Below, piece after piece: positions 13,521 through 26,500 of a stretch of DNA of 64,000 nucleotides. Source of the DNA: Lateolabrax maculatus (taxonomy: Eukaryota > Chordata > Actinopteri > Acropomatiformes > Lateolabracidae); contig CM062200.1 in NCBI GenBank assembly GCA_031216445.1, forward strand, positions 6,726,501-6,790,500, written 5' to 3'. How positions within the stretch are numbered: position 1 is the stretch's first letter; the number at the start of each line of letters is the position of its first letter. Below the pieces are notes generated by a model. The model did no database searches, had not been told where the DNA came from, and saw only the letters and a list, made by a program, of their open reading frames with translations. The position numbers and the translations under genes were made by a program.

Positions 13521-13775
13521 TAGGGCTGCAACTAATGATTATTTTCATTTTCAAAATAACCTGTTGACTATTTTCTCTACTGTTTTCTATAAAACAAACA
13601 AAAAAATAAGAAAAAAAAAATAAGTTCATGTTAGAAAATGTCTTGTTTTTTCCAAGCAACAGTCTAAACCCCCAAATATTCAATTTACTGTAATGTAAGT
13701 CCAAGAAAAGCAGCAAATTCTTGCATTTGACCTGGAGTCTTCAAAATGTTTTTTGCTGTAGTTGACTCTTCAATA
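13521..13775 (+). mobile_element. hAT-type MITE, diverged copy
   Basis: Starts with the terminal motif 'tagggctgcaactaatgatt' and contains 'gaaaatgtcttgttttttcc' and 'attcaatttactgtaatgta', the internal signature of an abundant percomorph nonautonomous element. The right terminus is eroded, so the end is approximate. It shares its terminus with the intact short copy at 48116. Confidence 0.7.
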
Positions 13776-16700
13776 TAACAAATATCAGACCAGAGAGGTG
13801 CTAACTAAGGCGGACTGAAAGGTTTTGTAGGGGTTGTAGGTCTATTCTGGAATGACAGATTTGATTTAATAACTTCACTTCAAAAAGACAATCTCTCTCT
13901 TGCGTCTCATGCGCTCGGCCTTACTGCTCTCTGAGGAGCAACTTACAATGCCTCCTTTGAACAGATGGGGGGTGAGGTCTGACGCATCTGAACAGGGAGA
14001 ACCTTGATCTCTGTCCAGCTGTTTCAATGCTGCAGTGGCCCAGCTGAGTCTTAAACACAGCCGACAGTAAACAAACACAAATCTGCCCAGCTTTACTTTG
14101 TACACATATCAGTCACGAGCCACGGCGGCATCTCACTCGGCCTCCCCAGCAGCAGCAACGGCCGTGCTGGCTCTAACACAGTAACACAGATGAGATGGTG
14201 AGGGGGGAGGGAATAAGGGGGAGGGCTGCAGGTAGCAGTTTGCACAGCTGTGCACTGTCCTCGCGGCGGCCATGTGTTTAATAGGGCCTCCTCTGATGGA
14301 GCCACACCCTCTCTGCGTCACTGAGGTCCCACCTCACTGTGAGGCTCCGGGGCTTTCTGGATCCTGCTTAAGTCCTCCAAACAGGAAGCAATGCACCACT
14401 CACATGCTCTGCTTCTGCTTTCCCTGGCTTTGCTGTCCTTGTTGCTGTTCTGGCATGGTTTCCTATTATGGTGCACGCTGTCCCTTCTGTTCTAATACAA
14501 TGTCACGTCTAACACAAGCTGTACAACTGCCCCCAACAACCCCTCCCATTGGTCATTACTTTGTAGGAGTTTAAATCCAATTGCCTGGTTACGTGAGGGT
14601 TAATTTTCGTCTCTTCAATCTGCATGACTTGTGCGTTTTATCATTACTAAATCATTTAAGCACGATGCCAAAATCCAAAGGCTGACTGCAGGGTTTGCAT
14701 TCTGTAGCACTAGCCACAAGCACAAACAAGCCTACGGTTGCAACATGCCGCAGCTTAATGTGCTTTAGCAGGCTTCCACTAAGGCAAGCATAAAAATAAC
14801 AGGTTGGATACGAGCGCTGTCTGTATCAAAAGGAAGAACTTACTATGACAATTCCCATGCCTAATTCATGAGCCCTTGCGGAAGGGCTGGCTAAAACCGT
14901 TTCTGCCGGCAAATATCTGACAAGTTCTGGGTCAGACCAGGCTCATCCCTAATTGTCGAGACTTTATACCAATTAGTTCCTTCTCCGCCTATTTGAGAAA
15001 AAAAGCGTACCTTCGAGCAGAGTGCAGTTAATGTGGTTGCAGCCTCAGAGAGAGCACAGCACAGCGTGTAGTCTCGCCGCGTAAGCTCAAAGTTAGAATC
15101 TGAGTGTTTCCAAGACTTAGAGAGAGGTGGAAGATAGACAGAGTGGTGGGCGAGCTGCGAGGATTAACTCCAGGCTGGCAATTTAAGGTTTATACCCAGC
15201 AAGCTGTTAAAAACTTCAGGTATGCACAACTCGTTCCCCTCCACCTCACTGTGGATTTCATTAATCACCACATCTGTTCATTTCGCACTGCACACCCACG
15301 CTCAAATAACATGCACTTCACAAGCATTCCAATATGCCATTTTACAGTTCTAACTATAGCTGAAAAAACTGTCCTCAGAGTCAAATCTGAACAGTAACAC
15401 GATGAAAGCCAAATCAATTTGCAGACAGCACTCAGCAGTCAAATGTTATTTCTTCCTGCATCCTTGCAGAGTCTCATTTGCCTTGGTGAGCACTGACTAT
15501 TTGTTTATTTCATTGCATCCTCATTAGCTTCTGCCACAGAAATTGCAGTCTTCCCGGTGTCTATACTGTATTACTGAAATGAAATTCACAATCAAATATC
15601 ACAGACAAACACAGACAAAAGAGTAAAGAAAAAAATCAAGGTGTGGGAGGATACATCACGTGGCTGCTACATGACTATGAAACTAAAAGAGTAGTTCAGT
15701 GCAGCCAGATGTGTTTCGATATATTTGGATCTGCATCTGTGTGTTTTAAGAGGTTGGTCCTGGGCCCCGGAAAAGACAGCTGACCTCTGCTCGCCGTTGT
15801 TATCTGGAGTATTAAAGTTTGAATGAAGAGCGGTCAGGTGTCTCTGAAACTGTTTCCCTTTTTTTAGTGGAAAGGAGCAGAAATGACCACTGTTGTCACA
15901 GCAACCTGTTACGCATTTCAGTCATCATGGTACCATTCGACAGTGAGGGGCTGATCTCGCAACCCGGTTTTTGGCTTGTTTGAATTTTGTCACCTGTACT
16001 TAAGATGACGTAAGAATCAGTCAAGTTTAACTTTTCCACACTCCAATTTTGCTTTCTTTTCTCGTTTTTTTTTATTTTTATCCTTGAGCCAGCCTTACTC
16101 AGCCGGCAGTGCCTGGCCCTTAAGTAATTTAGCAGCGACTCTCTGACATTAATGAACTTAGCTCATTGTCCAGCCATGTTACCATGAAATGGTCCAAAAT
16201 ACAGTGACAGCACAGCATTTAACCCTCAGAATCTGTCCATACAGGTCCTCTAAGGAGCGAGTGAGGAAAAAAAAGTAAAAAATGTGTGCAGAATTACTTT
16301 CACTATAAGACTATGAATGCATTTTCCGTTTCAAAGTCTGTTCTATTGTTATTGGTCAGTGGAGCACAATCTGGATGGTGTCTTGGTTCATTTAACTTTT
16401 CATTTCCACGGTCTGATTAGACAAATGTCAGACTCGGTACAGCAGCTCCTCTCCCCTTCCCTTTACCCAGCAACCTGCTGGTGACAATCTGCTCCAGGGA
16501 TGCTGATCTGCTGCTGACCCTGACCTCTGACCTTCCCTGTGGGAATTATGTCCAATGATTTGTTACATTACAAACCAGGCCAAAGTTAATACGTACGCAA
16601 CCAACACTACACTGTCAAACAAGAGTCAAAATCTCAAGACAGAACTCAAACACCACCAAGAGTCCACCTCCAATAACAAGTCTTAGCAGATCCATCCATG

Positions 16701-16879
16701 ATTTCTGAAGTACCAACGCAGACTCTGTTCACCGACATGTTGAAACTGGCTCAACTGCAGCCCACATAGACAAGCAGTCAGCCACCGAATATGAAGAAAG
16801 CGATGGTTATCTTCATGCATGAGTGCAAACCAATACATAAATGAGAGGAAATCAAAAAAAAAAAACCAAGAGGGGAGAT
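13776..16879. other. Noncoding, ptpre 5' intron region
   Basis: No gene is supportable. It includes a GC-richer stretch at 14120-14350 with several CG dinucleotides ('cacggcggcatctcactcgg', 'cctcgcggcggccatg') and a candidate element with hairpin and splice-donor-like site at 14865-15100. Confidence 0.45.
14865..15100 (-). promoter_or_regulatory. Candidate regulatory block / possible alternative 5' exon
   Basis: A non-repetitive block. It has a 7-bp perfect stem, AGCCCTT-GCGG-AAGGGCT (14871-14888). On the minus strand a donor-like site, CGAAG|GTACGC, lies near 15006-15015, preceded by a CpG-containing stretch to about 15100. ptpre has a second promoter for its cytosolic isoform in mammals, so an alternative exon is conceivable. 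I could not read a matching N-terminal coding sequence. Confidence 0.2.
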
Positions 16880-17545
16880 CAGAGCTGAAACTCCAAGCGC
16901 TTGTTCCAGTAATCCACACTGACGCACCGGGTCGACTGAAGTCGCAGCAGGTTGTCACACGGAGATCCCGCAGGACCAGAGCCCGCGACAAACACCGCGG
17001 GTCAAAACCTGACCGCGTCCACCGCCACGTTAGAGCCGAGCGCGCACCTGAAATGGACGCTGCGCGTGAAAATGAAGAAAATCCACCGTGCGCCGCTGTG
17101 CGTAACGGACAGGTAACGCGGCGTCGTGTGTGGCTGGGGGAAAAAAACGACTGAACATTTGACGTTTCCCCCCCCCCCAAAAAAAAAAACAGTGCCAAGA
17201 CGCAAGAGACGGCGCGATGGCACAAAGCGATCTCATCACTCACCTCGGTGGCCTCGGCGCTGAGTCCCGGGCGCAGATGGTGCTGGGAAAGGCGAGGCGA
17301 TGCTCCGGCTGCCGCCTGTCACCGGGAAGGAGGAGTTTGTGTTTACTCCAACATAACAGAGCTGGCTGTCAGCGAGCACACGGATCCGATCCCCGCTCGG
17401 CGAAGAGAGGGAGCCACAGTCTGGCCACACGCTTTATTACAACACGTGTGCTTCCGGTGCTTCCTCGCCAAACCTCCAGTTCGTCCCAGTGCGTCTCTGG
17501 GAGGGGGGTTTGTTTTTGTGACTGTTTCGTTCAATCCCCGTTAGA
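16880..17545. promoter_or_regulatory. CpG-rich promoter island between ptpre and clrn3
   Basis: CG dinucleotides are dense here (for example 'cgcgggtcaaaacctgaccgcg', 'gcgcgcacctg', 'taacgcggcgtcg') against a CpG-poor surrounding sequence. The island contains the minus-strand donor described for ptpre and lies about 1.3 kb upstream of the clrn3 start codon. No TATA box is evident on either strand. It probably drives ptpre; a bidirectional role toward clrn3 is possible but unproven. A C9/A10 homopolymer junction sits at 17169-17189. Confidence 0.55.
17244..17450 (-). other. ptpre: Candidate 5' (noncoding) exon of ptpre
   Basis: On the minus strand a strong splice donor, CCGAG|GTGAGT, lies at 17243/17244, preceded by about 200 bases of CpG-rich sequence. 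I assign it to ptpre (receptor-type tyrosine phosphatase epsilon) only because the neighbours clrn3, foxi and dock1 reproduce the DOCK1-FOXI2-CLRN3-PTPRE order and orientation, in which CLRN3 and PTPRE are head-to-head and the PTPRE receptor isoform begins with an untranslated exon. No phosphatase, transmembrane or signal-peptide exon is visible in the window. A short frame starting at an ATG near 17430 runs through the donor and could be a uORF. The 5' limit is unknown. Confidence 0.42.
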
Positions 17546-18776
17546 ATAAAACCACAAGGATAATCACGATTGGAGTACGGCTCAATTAGGCTGAGGCTCA
17601 CATTATTAGGAAAATAATGTCTAGGAGAGAAAAAAGCCCCATATTGCTTAGTCAGGACCTCCTACCTAAATAATATTTAAAAAAAAAAAAATCACAATGT
17701 CAAAAATGTAGGTTATGACATTTAAAAGAATGTGTAAAACAGAATTTATATTCTTTTTTAAAACATTTTCTGTTGGACTTTTAAAAACAGGCAAAAAGAG
17801 TTAAGTCCTCTAAGTCATATTGTAAATTTACCTCTACAGTGTAATGTTATGGACTTTTTGCTCATTTACTTACACCCAGAGATAAGAGGATTGGCAGAAA
17901 CATTTTTGCAAAAGCATAAACAGATTCTCTTTATTGCTTCTTATCTGGTAACAGGAACCAGGAACTCCTGAAGCATAATGCTGTGGCTCCATTAATGCTG
18001 GTAAACATACCAAACTCTTCCTGTCTTATCTTGTAAACCAGCTTCATTTTGTGCCATAAAGCAATGGCACCAACCAGTAAAATGTCCATGAGGAGCATGT
18101 CAGTTTTCTCTGAGAGTTTCCTCTTTATTCATGGTACTATTTGTAGGAATGTCTAAAATTTTAAGTGGAAAAATCTTCAATCATGAATCAAACACATGCT
18201 CGTGTCTACTGTAAGACAATACCAACCCCTATCATTGCTTTAGTGCTTCATTGATGACACGCACATGATTAGATGATCATTCCTCTTTCAGTTATTTTTA
18301 TTTAGTGAGACAGGTAAATCATTAATTTGCATGATGTCTTATGACCCCACAAATCCAAGAGTAGGACTTTACAACCAAGACTGTGAAGTGTCTTCTACAT
18401 GTCCTAAAGAGGCTTTGTTCAACTGAGCTCATCTAATATTTCACAACCCTCACTGTACAGTGAGACAAGAGATATGATTTTCTTTTTGCGGCCAGCGACC
18501 AGACATGACACCGTTATCATGTTTAAACTGTTGGGGGAAACTGGTGTCCCTACCATGACAACCAGCTATGTCTTTTCCTTTCAAACCAAAGGTCACAGCC
18601 ATAATCGAGAGATTTTATGACCAGCAGTCCACATTTCACTCCACCCAGGAAGGTAACTCATACACAGAATCTTTAGAGGATCAGAGGTTCCTAATCTGCT
18701 TCTGAGGCTTCATCAGTGCTTTAGAGAAGAGACGCCGGGATTTAGATTTAACTACTGCAACTGGAATACAACGATA
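17546..18776 (+). other. Intergenic / clrn3 upstream region
   Basis: AT-rich sequence between the CpG island and the clrn3 start codon. The clrn3 5' UTR and promoter must lie in its right part (about 18.6-18.776 kb), but I see no clear TATA box or initiator. No open frame with gene-like character. Confidence 0.5.
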
Positions 18777-20068
18777 ATGCCTTCCACTAAGAAGATTCTA
18801 TATTTCACATCCAGTGCGCTGGTTACTGTCATATCTGTTGGACTGATGGGGTTAAGCATGTCAACACAGTGGTATAAGATGTCGATTGAGTGCGCAAGAG
18901 CTGGAACTTCCTTCTACAATGGATCTGCTGTGCTCACGTTGGCGCTTTTTGCTGGGAATGTGAACAGAAACTTTTGCCCCTTGTTTGGAGGTCTCAGTGA
19001 TTTTCAAGGTAACTTTCCATGACTCTGAAAGGGCCAGTTCACCCACAAGATATTTTCTCACAAACATGCCTCAAGAATCTAGTCATGCCGATAGTTTGGG
19101 TTTTATGTTCCCAGGTTTTGAGATATCCGTCGCTGAGATTCCAGCCTCTTAACAACACCACTGAAACATACATTTAAATAATCCAACAGCAGCATATCAT
19201 TACAGAAGCGGTGTCCCTGTTACTGTTACTCTTGATAATCCAAAGAACACACTGACAATAGTATTTGTATCTGTACTATTTCTTCTGTTGAAAGTGGTTT
19301 CACAGAGAGGTCTCAGAGACAGATATCTCTTACCTGTATGGCTAGATAAGATATAGTTTAATAATATAATGCTTGTAAAATCTTTTAAATGATACAACCA
19401 TAATGTTTGTGTACTGTGTGTGTTTGTGTGTGTGTGTGTGTGTGTGTAGTGATTCCTACGTTGATAAAAACCCCTGAAGATGCCTCTGTAGTCCTGCACG
19501 CTTTGGTTTTGTTCCTGTTGGCCGGGTGTCTGCTGTGTTCTGCCGGCAGCATCCTTATCTCCCTCTACAACAGTGTCAGTAACCCTTATGAGACCTACAT
19601 GGGGCCTATTGGCATCTACGTCTGCAGCTCGCTCAGCGGTAAGTGACACAAACGTCGGAGCACTAAACATGTGGGAGCATAGCGTCGGAATTGCCAGAAA
19701 CAATCAGCATATTTTTGCATTGCGCTGATGACAATCACTGCTGGTGGTTGAGATGAGATTTTGTGACACTACCCAATGGTCCTCTTTCTCCTGCAGCATG
19801 TTTGTCTGTTTTGGTCCTCATCATATTTGTGTTGAACGTCAGCGTGACCAGCATGGCAGAGGATTTGGTAAGAAACTTTGCCGAAGACGTGGCCCTGAAG
19901 AACAAGTCCTCAGAGATGCTGCTAGGATACTACCTGATCATCCCTTACACCGTGCTCTCTCTCCTCGCCATTGCTTTGATCTACATGTACGACCACGCAG
20001 CCTACACACATAGGAGAGAACAGCAGAGGCCTACCGAGGACGCACCCAAGGAGATAATGATGTATTAG
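18777..20068 (+). CDS. clrn3: clarin-3, three exons, complete
   Basis: The gene encodes a tetraspan membrane protein of the clarin family (relatives of CLRN1, the Usher syndrome 3 protein); the function of clarin-3 itself is poorly known. Exons are 18777-19008, 19450-19638 and 19797-20068; all introns are phase 1 (donors G|GTAACT and G|GTAAGT, acceptors TAG and CTGCAG). The joined frame is 693 nt, or 230 aa, the usual clarin length. Predicted membrane spans lie near residues 9-30, 92-115, 130-156 and 182-205. An extracellular loop after span 1 carries a glycosylation sequon (NGS, 48-50) in the FYNGS context typical of clarins. The C-terminus is short and polar (EIMMY). The start is the first ATG of the open frame, directly before span 1. 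The gene is head-to-head with the inferred ptpre promoter, as in human 10q26. Intron 1 holds a fold-back-type repeat and a TG tract abutting the exon 2 acceptor. clrn3 rather than clrn1 or clrn2 rests on sequence style plus synteny with dock1. Confidence 0.88.
19024..19330. repeat. Interspersed fold-back-type repeat in clrn3 intron 1
   Basis: It begins with 'aaagggccagttcaccc' and carries 'ggttttgagatatccgtcg' and 'ttactcttgataatccaaa', motifs of a MITE-like repeat common in percomorph fish. A second, palindromic copy of the same family lies at about 29.0-29.4 kb and shares the 'ggttttga..atctat', 'ctgagatt' and 'ggataatcca' blocks. It fills most of intron 1 but does not touch the splice sites. 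Confidence 0.6.
19425..19449 (+). promoter_or_regulatory. clrn3: TG-repeat splice acceptor of clrn3 exon 2
   Basis: The tract upstream of the exon 2 AG is an almost pure (TG)11 run ending TGTAG, preceded by a looser TG-rich stretch back to about 19407. There is no C/T-rich tract. The acceptor is supported because it restores the phase-1 frame (G|TG = Val) into a clearly clarin-like exon. Confidence 0.7.
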
Positions 20069-20575
20069 TGGCCTGCAATGGAGTTTTCAGTGACATTGAT
20101 AAATTGCTCATCAAGACTTTCCGGAGTATCTTACTCAAATGGAGAATTACGGACATAAATTGGATGTATGTACACTAAAATATGGATGCGCAGCTTGTTT
20201 AATGTGTAATAAGAAAATACATAGAATAACACAATTTTTAAATTCTTCACACTATGAGCAGCAGTTTTATCATGGCAGTGTTTTAATCTGATTTGACATT
20301 AAGTTATCCAATTGTAAATTATTTGCTAATACAATGATTTTTTTTAGTATTTAAATCAATTTAGGTTCATATATTTTTTGACTTTGAACTTCCATTCTTA
20401 CAAATCTATTTATTTTGTGTAAAAATAATCAAATGGTTGATGATTTAATATGATAACTGAATATACCTTTCATAGAAAATGACATGCATCTTTAAGTCTT
20501 CAACACATCAACATGTTTTACAACAATAGTTTGCATAAAATTAGTTAATGTAAATAAACAAAAGATGAGTTTAAG
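20069..20575 (+). other. clrn3: clrn3 3' UTR (predicted)
   Basis: Sequence from the TAG stop to the first AATAAA on the plus strand (20553-20558), with cleavage expected about 15-20 bases later. The stretch is AT-rich with no other open frame. The end is inferred from the signal only. Confidence 0.5.
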
Positions 20576-23500
20576 ATGACAGCCAACTTTTATCTGTATT
20601 TTTGTCATTTAATGTTCCAGATTTACTAAAAGAATCATATGCAGGCTACAAAACAAGCACAACACATATGTGGTTGATGTGTAAATCATATTTTTGTGAA
20701 AAATCTAAAGATTAGGTTTAAATTAAAGGTGAGAGAGGCGGATAAAAGTGGGAAGACTTGATCTCTGCTGCCCTCTATCTCTGAGATCACGTAAATGCAA
20801 AGAGATGTGTCATGTTGTGTCAAAGTCAACACCAGTGAGAGATAAAAAGATTTAGCTAATTTTCTTTTTTAATCATGATTTCAACAGTAATGGCTGGTGT
20901 TTGTCCTTTTGTAATCATGGGATATTTCTGTCAAATGGTCTGAAGAAAGAAATAATGACAAAGTAAACAGCAAATATCCCGAAATCTCCAGCAGGGAGCA
21001 CTGACACAGGATGCACATGCATTCCTGTGACTGGAAAACTCCAGCCCAGTGGTTCCCAACCTTTTCATCAGATGTAGCCCAACAGTCCTGCCAGATGAAC
21101 TCGAGTACTTCTTCACACTACCTGTCCAAATATGTCCAATTGAGCTGATTTAGATTTGGATGTTCTTCAACACTATTAATTATATAAAAGTGGATATTGT
21201 TACATAAAATAAAATAATGAACTTTTCATAAAATAATGAAATGAATGTAATGAAATTCAACCGTTCATCTATTATTTTTATCCCTCTATTTCAATGATTT
21301 TATCCATTATTTCTTAAGTTACTGTTTAAAACATGCATCCATTGATTTCTAGCTCTTTCAATTTAAAATTTTTATCTTATCATAATTTCTAGTTTTATTG
21401 TTTATTTAATCTACTCTACTATCCTTCCACTTCCGTACTGTAGCCCCTGGCGACTGCATTAGTACTTTCTGGGGTGATGCCCTCTGAACCACTGACACAG
21501 GCCACATGGATTACTTAACTTTCATCAACTCATGACTCATGACAGAGGCAGTGCTTAGATGAGCACTTTTAACTCCATTAATGCACTGCATCTGAACTGG
21601 GTCCACTTCCATGTGGGATCAACTTGGAGAAGCCTTGATGAGGGACCAAACTGAAACAAGGCTTGCTGATTCTGTAGATGCTGAGATATATTTTGCTGAG
21701 AGTTGGCGTCTCTTGTCTCCTGGATCTTCAGACGCTCTCACAGCTGTGATTCACATGACTGTGTTGACATGAGAGCAGGGGCGAGGAGTCCTGTTACCGT
21801 TTCCCGTGTCCCATCACTCAGGGCCTAAAGTCTGTTTGGACATGCCCTTTCCAGCACCTCTCAGCCCTGCAACGCCTTCTACCTGCCTTCAAAAGAACCA
21901 CTCTTCCTTCACGTCTCACACTTCAAGGGACCTGTGGAAGGATGCAGCAATCTGCTTTGTGGTCGTCAGTGTGAATATGTATTACGTTTCTGAGAATGCA
22001 TGCTTTCCACAATGAATCAAGGGCATTTCAGGCGTAACAGAAACAGAGTGAAAATTCCACCATGCCTTCTAAATGTTCATGGTAGGAGGACCTTCTGCTA
22101 ATTCAGACTCAAGATTTATTCATTAGTCCAATACATTTCTGTTGTTTTAGTCTATAAAAGGCATTGAATTACAGTGACCAGTATTCCAATTTTAACATTT
22201 ATTTTCTTACCCGTCACCAAACTACTCCTGCCAAAATATTCATGATGCAGCATGATATAACCCTGCAACTGTGAGTGCGGCCCAGTGTGAAGCCTGGACA
22301 GGTTGTATTCTCCAGAGGAGGCCATGTCAAAGCCTGTTTCAGTGGAAAATTGCCTGCTGTAAAATTGATAAGCTCCTCACAACACAGCACAGATCAGCCA
22401 TTAGAGAATTCTTTTTCAACCTTTTAAATTCATCCATGACACAGTCTGACCTCTGACCGACAGCCGGTTACTAAACTAATAAGACATTCAAGAACAAAAT
22501 ACAAAAACTTGACTTTACTGAAATAATTATTTCCAGTCAGTTGGCACATACTTTATATGCAGTAACTTTACTCATCCCACTTTAGCCACGATAAGAAGGC
22601 TAAGGCTCTTCATAGAAATGAATAAAGGCATTTTAAATTGATGTAGGATCCCTCTATTCTGAACATCAACCTGTTTAACAGCTGCCAGAGGAGATATTTC
22701 ACTATATCTATTGCCAATCTTCTCCTGTGTGCGCTGAGGTGTGGAGTAGCTGAATTGCTATTGACGGATCCATCTCGCCGTTTGCTGTGCGAACATTGGT
22801 TGAATAAAATCAGAGATGGGCAGTAATCTCTTCCTCTCTGCATACTCTCTGTCTCTTGGCTCACCGGAATGGATAACCCCGGGATTATGCAGAAACCCTG
22901 AGCCCTGACCACTTACTCTGTGTGATAGGATTAAAGCGGAAACTTTTGTACCTGTGAAACCTTATCCTTCCAGGTCCCGCATTACAGAGGCCTGTGAAAC
23001 AGACACCTCCAGCTGCAGGGCAGGGGGGGCACACATTCAGCCACGTAGAGTCCACTCTTATGGGGCATAGCGGGTTGGGGGAAGGGGTCTGGTCTCCTTC
23101 CACCTTTGATAGTTCATTACACATTGACAACTGAGAGGTATGGGTAGGTGTATTTATGCAGGGGGGAGGAAGTGTCTATGACACTTGCTTTAACACTTTC
23201 TCAAACACCTGGAAAGGCTTCTCGCCTACAACTACATAGATCCAGTCTTATAAATGAAAAAATAGAAATAAAAAAAGCTAAATACACAGATGCCAAGACA
23301 ATAGAAACATTCAAAACATTTCTCTGAGAAAGTCCTTGAGCCTATCAACCTGAAAAGTCCACTCACGCCCAAAAGCCTAATTATTTGATGTCCTTATCAC
23401 TTCTGAGTGACCTTCTTCCTCTTCAGTGGCAGTAAGATGTAAGGTGTGTATCTCTGAAAGTGTGTGTGCCCTGTTACATTTTCCTATGAGGTAATGAACA

Positions 23501-26500
23501 TTTATGGCACTGCCACTGCCCTTTGTTTTGTCATGACTTGGCAACAGCTGCGACACAGTACATTACACAATTTACACATTACACACACCACAGTTACTCC
23601 TCTATACTGTCTATTATCTACTATAATAGTTATATAGTATAATGGTTATTATTTTTCTTCTCTATACTGTCTCTATTGGGTTTTCAAGCCATTCACACTG
23701 AATGGCTCAAACTTGTAAATGACATATAATTGCAAAATTGGGCAAAACATTTTTCTTTTCAAGGGAAATAAAATTCAAAAATAGAGAAAAAACAAGTAAT
23801 TGTCTATTTTGTATTATCACATTTTGTGATTTCAATAAGTTAAATGGAGGATTTACAGGGAACAGGTATAAGAGAATGGGCTGTATCTCGCTGTACTCCT
23901 CGGGTGCTCTCATACTCAACCTGACCATGTGATATTGGAGGGTAGGCAGGTTCCTTACTTATCTCAGTCATTAATCTCAATTTGTCAGTGAAGGCTGAGG
24001 TGAAGGCGGAGGGAAGGAGAGGAGGAGGACAAGGGCTAAAAGGTAATTGCACCCCTGCTGCTCCATTATGGTGTCATTCCACTGTTAACAGAAGATAAGA
24101 TCTTCTCCAAATTACCTGAAGCCAATTCTCCACTTTACCTGGCTGGGACAGAGAGACAGACAAAAAGAGAAAAAGAAAAAAAAAAGACAGAGAGGGTATC
24201 CAGTCAGGTCTCACAACCCACGATTGAGACAAACTGAACTAATCAATCCATGCAGAATCTTTCTGACCAATCCGTCTGATGCCGGATGACGGTTTACAGC
24301 CAGAGTGATGGATGGAGGGACGGCCGAGCACTTTCTCTGCCCCATGCCGCTTGACACCATTGTTGATTAATGTGCCCCTGATTGGCAGGTGTGATAGATA
24401 TCAGTGGTGCAACGCGTAGGGACACACAGTTAACCTACTGACACAGCACACAGTTTAACTGAACTGAATTGGCACCATTTGACCCGGAGACAGAAACAAA
24501 CATTTGACATTAACAACTGTAAACCTTGGAGAGTGGCAAAAAAGCAATACAGCAGAGACTTTAATAGATTTCTGTGTTGTATGTTAGTTCAAATCCAGTA
24601 TATATTTCAGATGGTCCATGGAAGAAACTGATTAAAAAGAAAAAAGACGAGAAGATATAAAACAGTGTTTAAATTAAGATATTTAGAGGTTTTTGTGGAA
24701 GTGAAAAATGTTTCCTTATACATGAAAACATTTTGGTGTTATTAGTGTCATGACAATGAGTTTCAAAACTCACATTACATATTTGCATATCTTGTATACA
24801 GAACTGTCTGTGACCCATTTCTGTCAATGCCCTAAAATAACTCTTCACTTAAGTACGTATGTCATGTGGTCCAATAGTTCAGCATTGATTCTGACTGTCT
24901 TCAGTTCAATAGTACTTTCTGTTGCCAGTTCAAACTGTCACGTTTAGTTCAGTGCAAAACTAGCCCATAAAAGCACTGCACAGAAGATTAATAGTTTAGC
25001 AGCCTATTTATGACTGATTTATCAGATTATGATTGTGTCTCTCGTTTTCGTTTTAGGCTTTTAATGAGGAAGTAACATACTTAGTATTATGGCTTAACTG
25101 ACAGTGGTGCACATGTAGTAAACCACCAGTTTCGGTCCTATTCAGTGATGGTCTCGACCTCCTGGTTGCCCCTAGTTAGTGCACCTTGTTGTGTCGGATA
25201 ATTGGACCCCAGTATACTTACTTGCATGTCTTGTTTTGCTGTTTTTACCTGCTTATCTGATGATAACCCACATATTTTGTCTTTTTATTATTATCTAAAT
25301 AGGCCTATGTCTGCATGATTTGTTTTTCCATTTGAACACATTTACAGTTGAAATTCAGCCAGGATCCTCTGCAATATCAAAATAAATTTCTCACAGATGA
25401 GAGGTCTTACCAGGAGCATTAGTTACTCAAGCTTTGCAGCAGGTGGCAGCATTCAATAACTGAAGCAATTGACAACAAATCCCTGTGTGAAACTTGTAGT
25501 ACAGAAATAGTTGCATTTATTGTAACCCAATATCTGGGAAATAATCAAATAGTGAGTGTCCTTTGTGTTACAATCAGGCCTGCAATACCTATTGATATCA
25601 CCGTTATATTAATATCTTCTATATGACACATACGCTTGGGATGTTAAAGAAAACAACAAGCTTAAGTAAAATCTCCTTTACTTTATTATCTTATTTTGTA
25701 TGTGAGTTTATATATCTTAGCGGTTTCCAGGTTCATCTGTGTCTCCATGACATAAAAGGCTCCTCTGTGAAGGAGGAGCTCAGACTGTCACTAGAGCGGG
25801 ACATAAAGCCATAGATCACAGACACTCGACTGTAACCAAGACACTCAGTCACAGACTGCAAGCTGTTCTCCAATCCATATGGCCATAAAACTGCAGAGAT
25901 TCCAGCAGTCTGCACCCATGGACAGCACATATAAATTCTAGTCAGCCTTGTACAGTATTTCCTTACCATTGTTTAAAAAAACAACACTGTTTCTGGGGCA
26001 CAAACTTCAGGTGTATCAAGAAAGGTTTGTGAAGGTTAAAGAGTGCCTCCTTCTATCTACATTAAACCAAACACTGAGTGAATTTCTGTGATGAAACACC
26101 ATGTCTCATAAAAGCTCTCAACGCTGCATGTCATCAGCTCCTGTCAAGGCTCTCAGAGCATCTGACGGCACTGAGTGTCTTTTACAGAAGCCAGATGGGG
26201 AGAGGTGCAAGGATAAAGTGCATCAAGTGCCCCCTATTGAGCTTTATGAACGGATTAAAGGATTTGCAAAGCTCTGTCACAAGGCCGTCAATCATTGTCA
26301 CACCTGCCTGAAATTTACAGCGCTGACCGCAGAAAAAACCTTGGGGCTGTTGTCATAAAGAGTATAACTTCATCTGTCAAGTCATTCGCCTTAACATCAA
26401 CACCTTGTGCAATGGGAATAAAAAAGAGAGAGATTGGACCCATGACACAAGACACTACAAATTACCACAGCATCTCAATACCTGAAGTTTACCTCCAGGA

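Noticed and set aside
16683..17243. 186-codon minus-strand open frame ending near the CpG island
   Set aside because: It starts just inside the intron after the ptpre donor, includes homopolymer-encoded Phe/Gly runs and matches no family. High GC explains the lack of stops.
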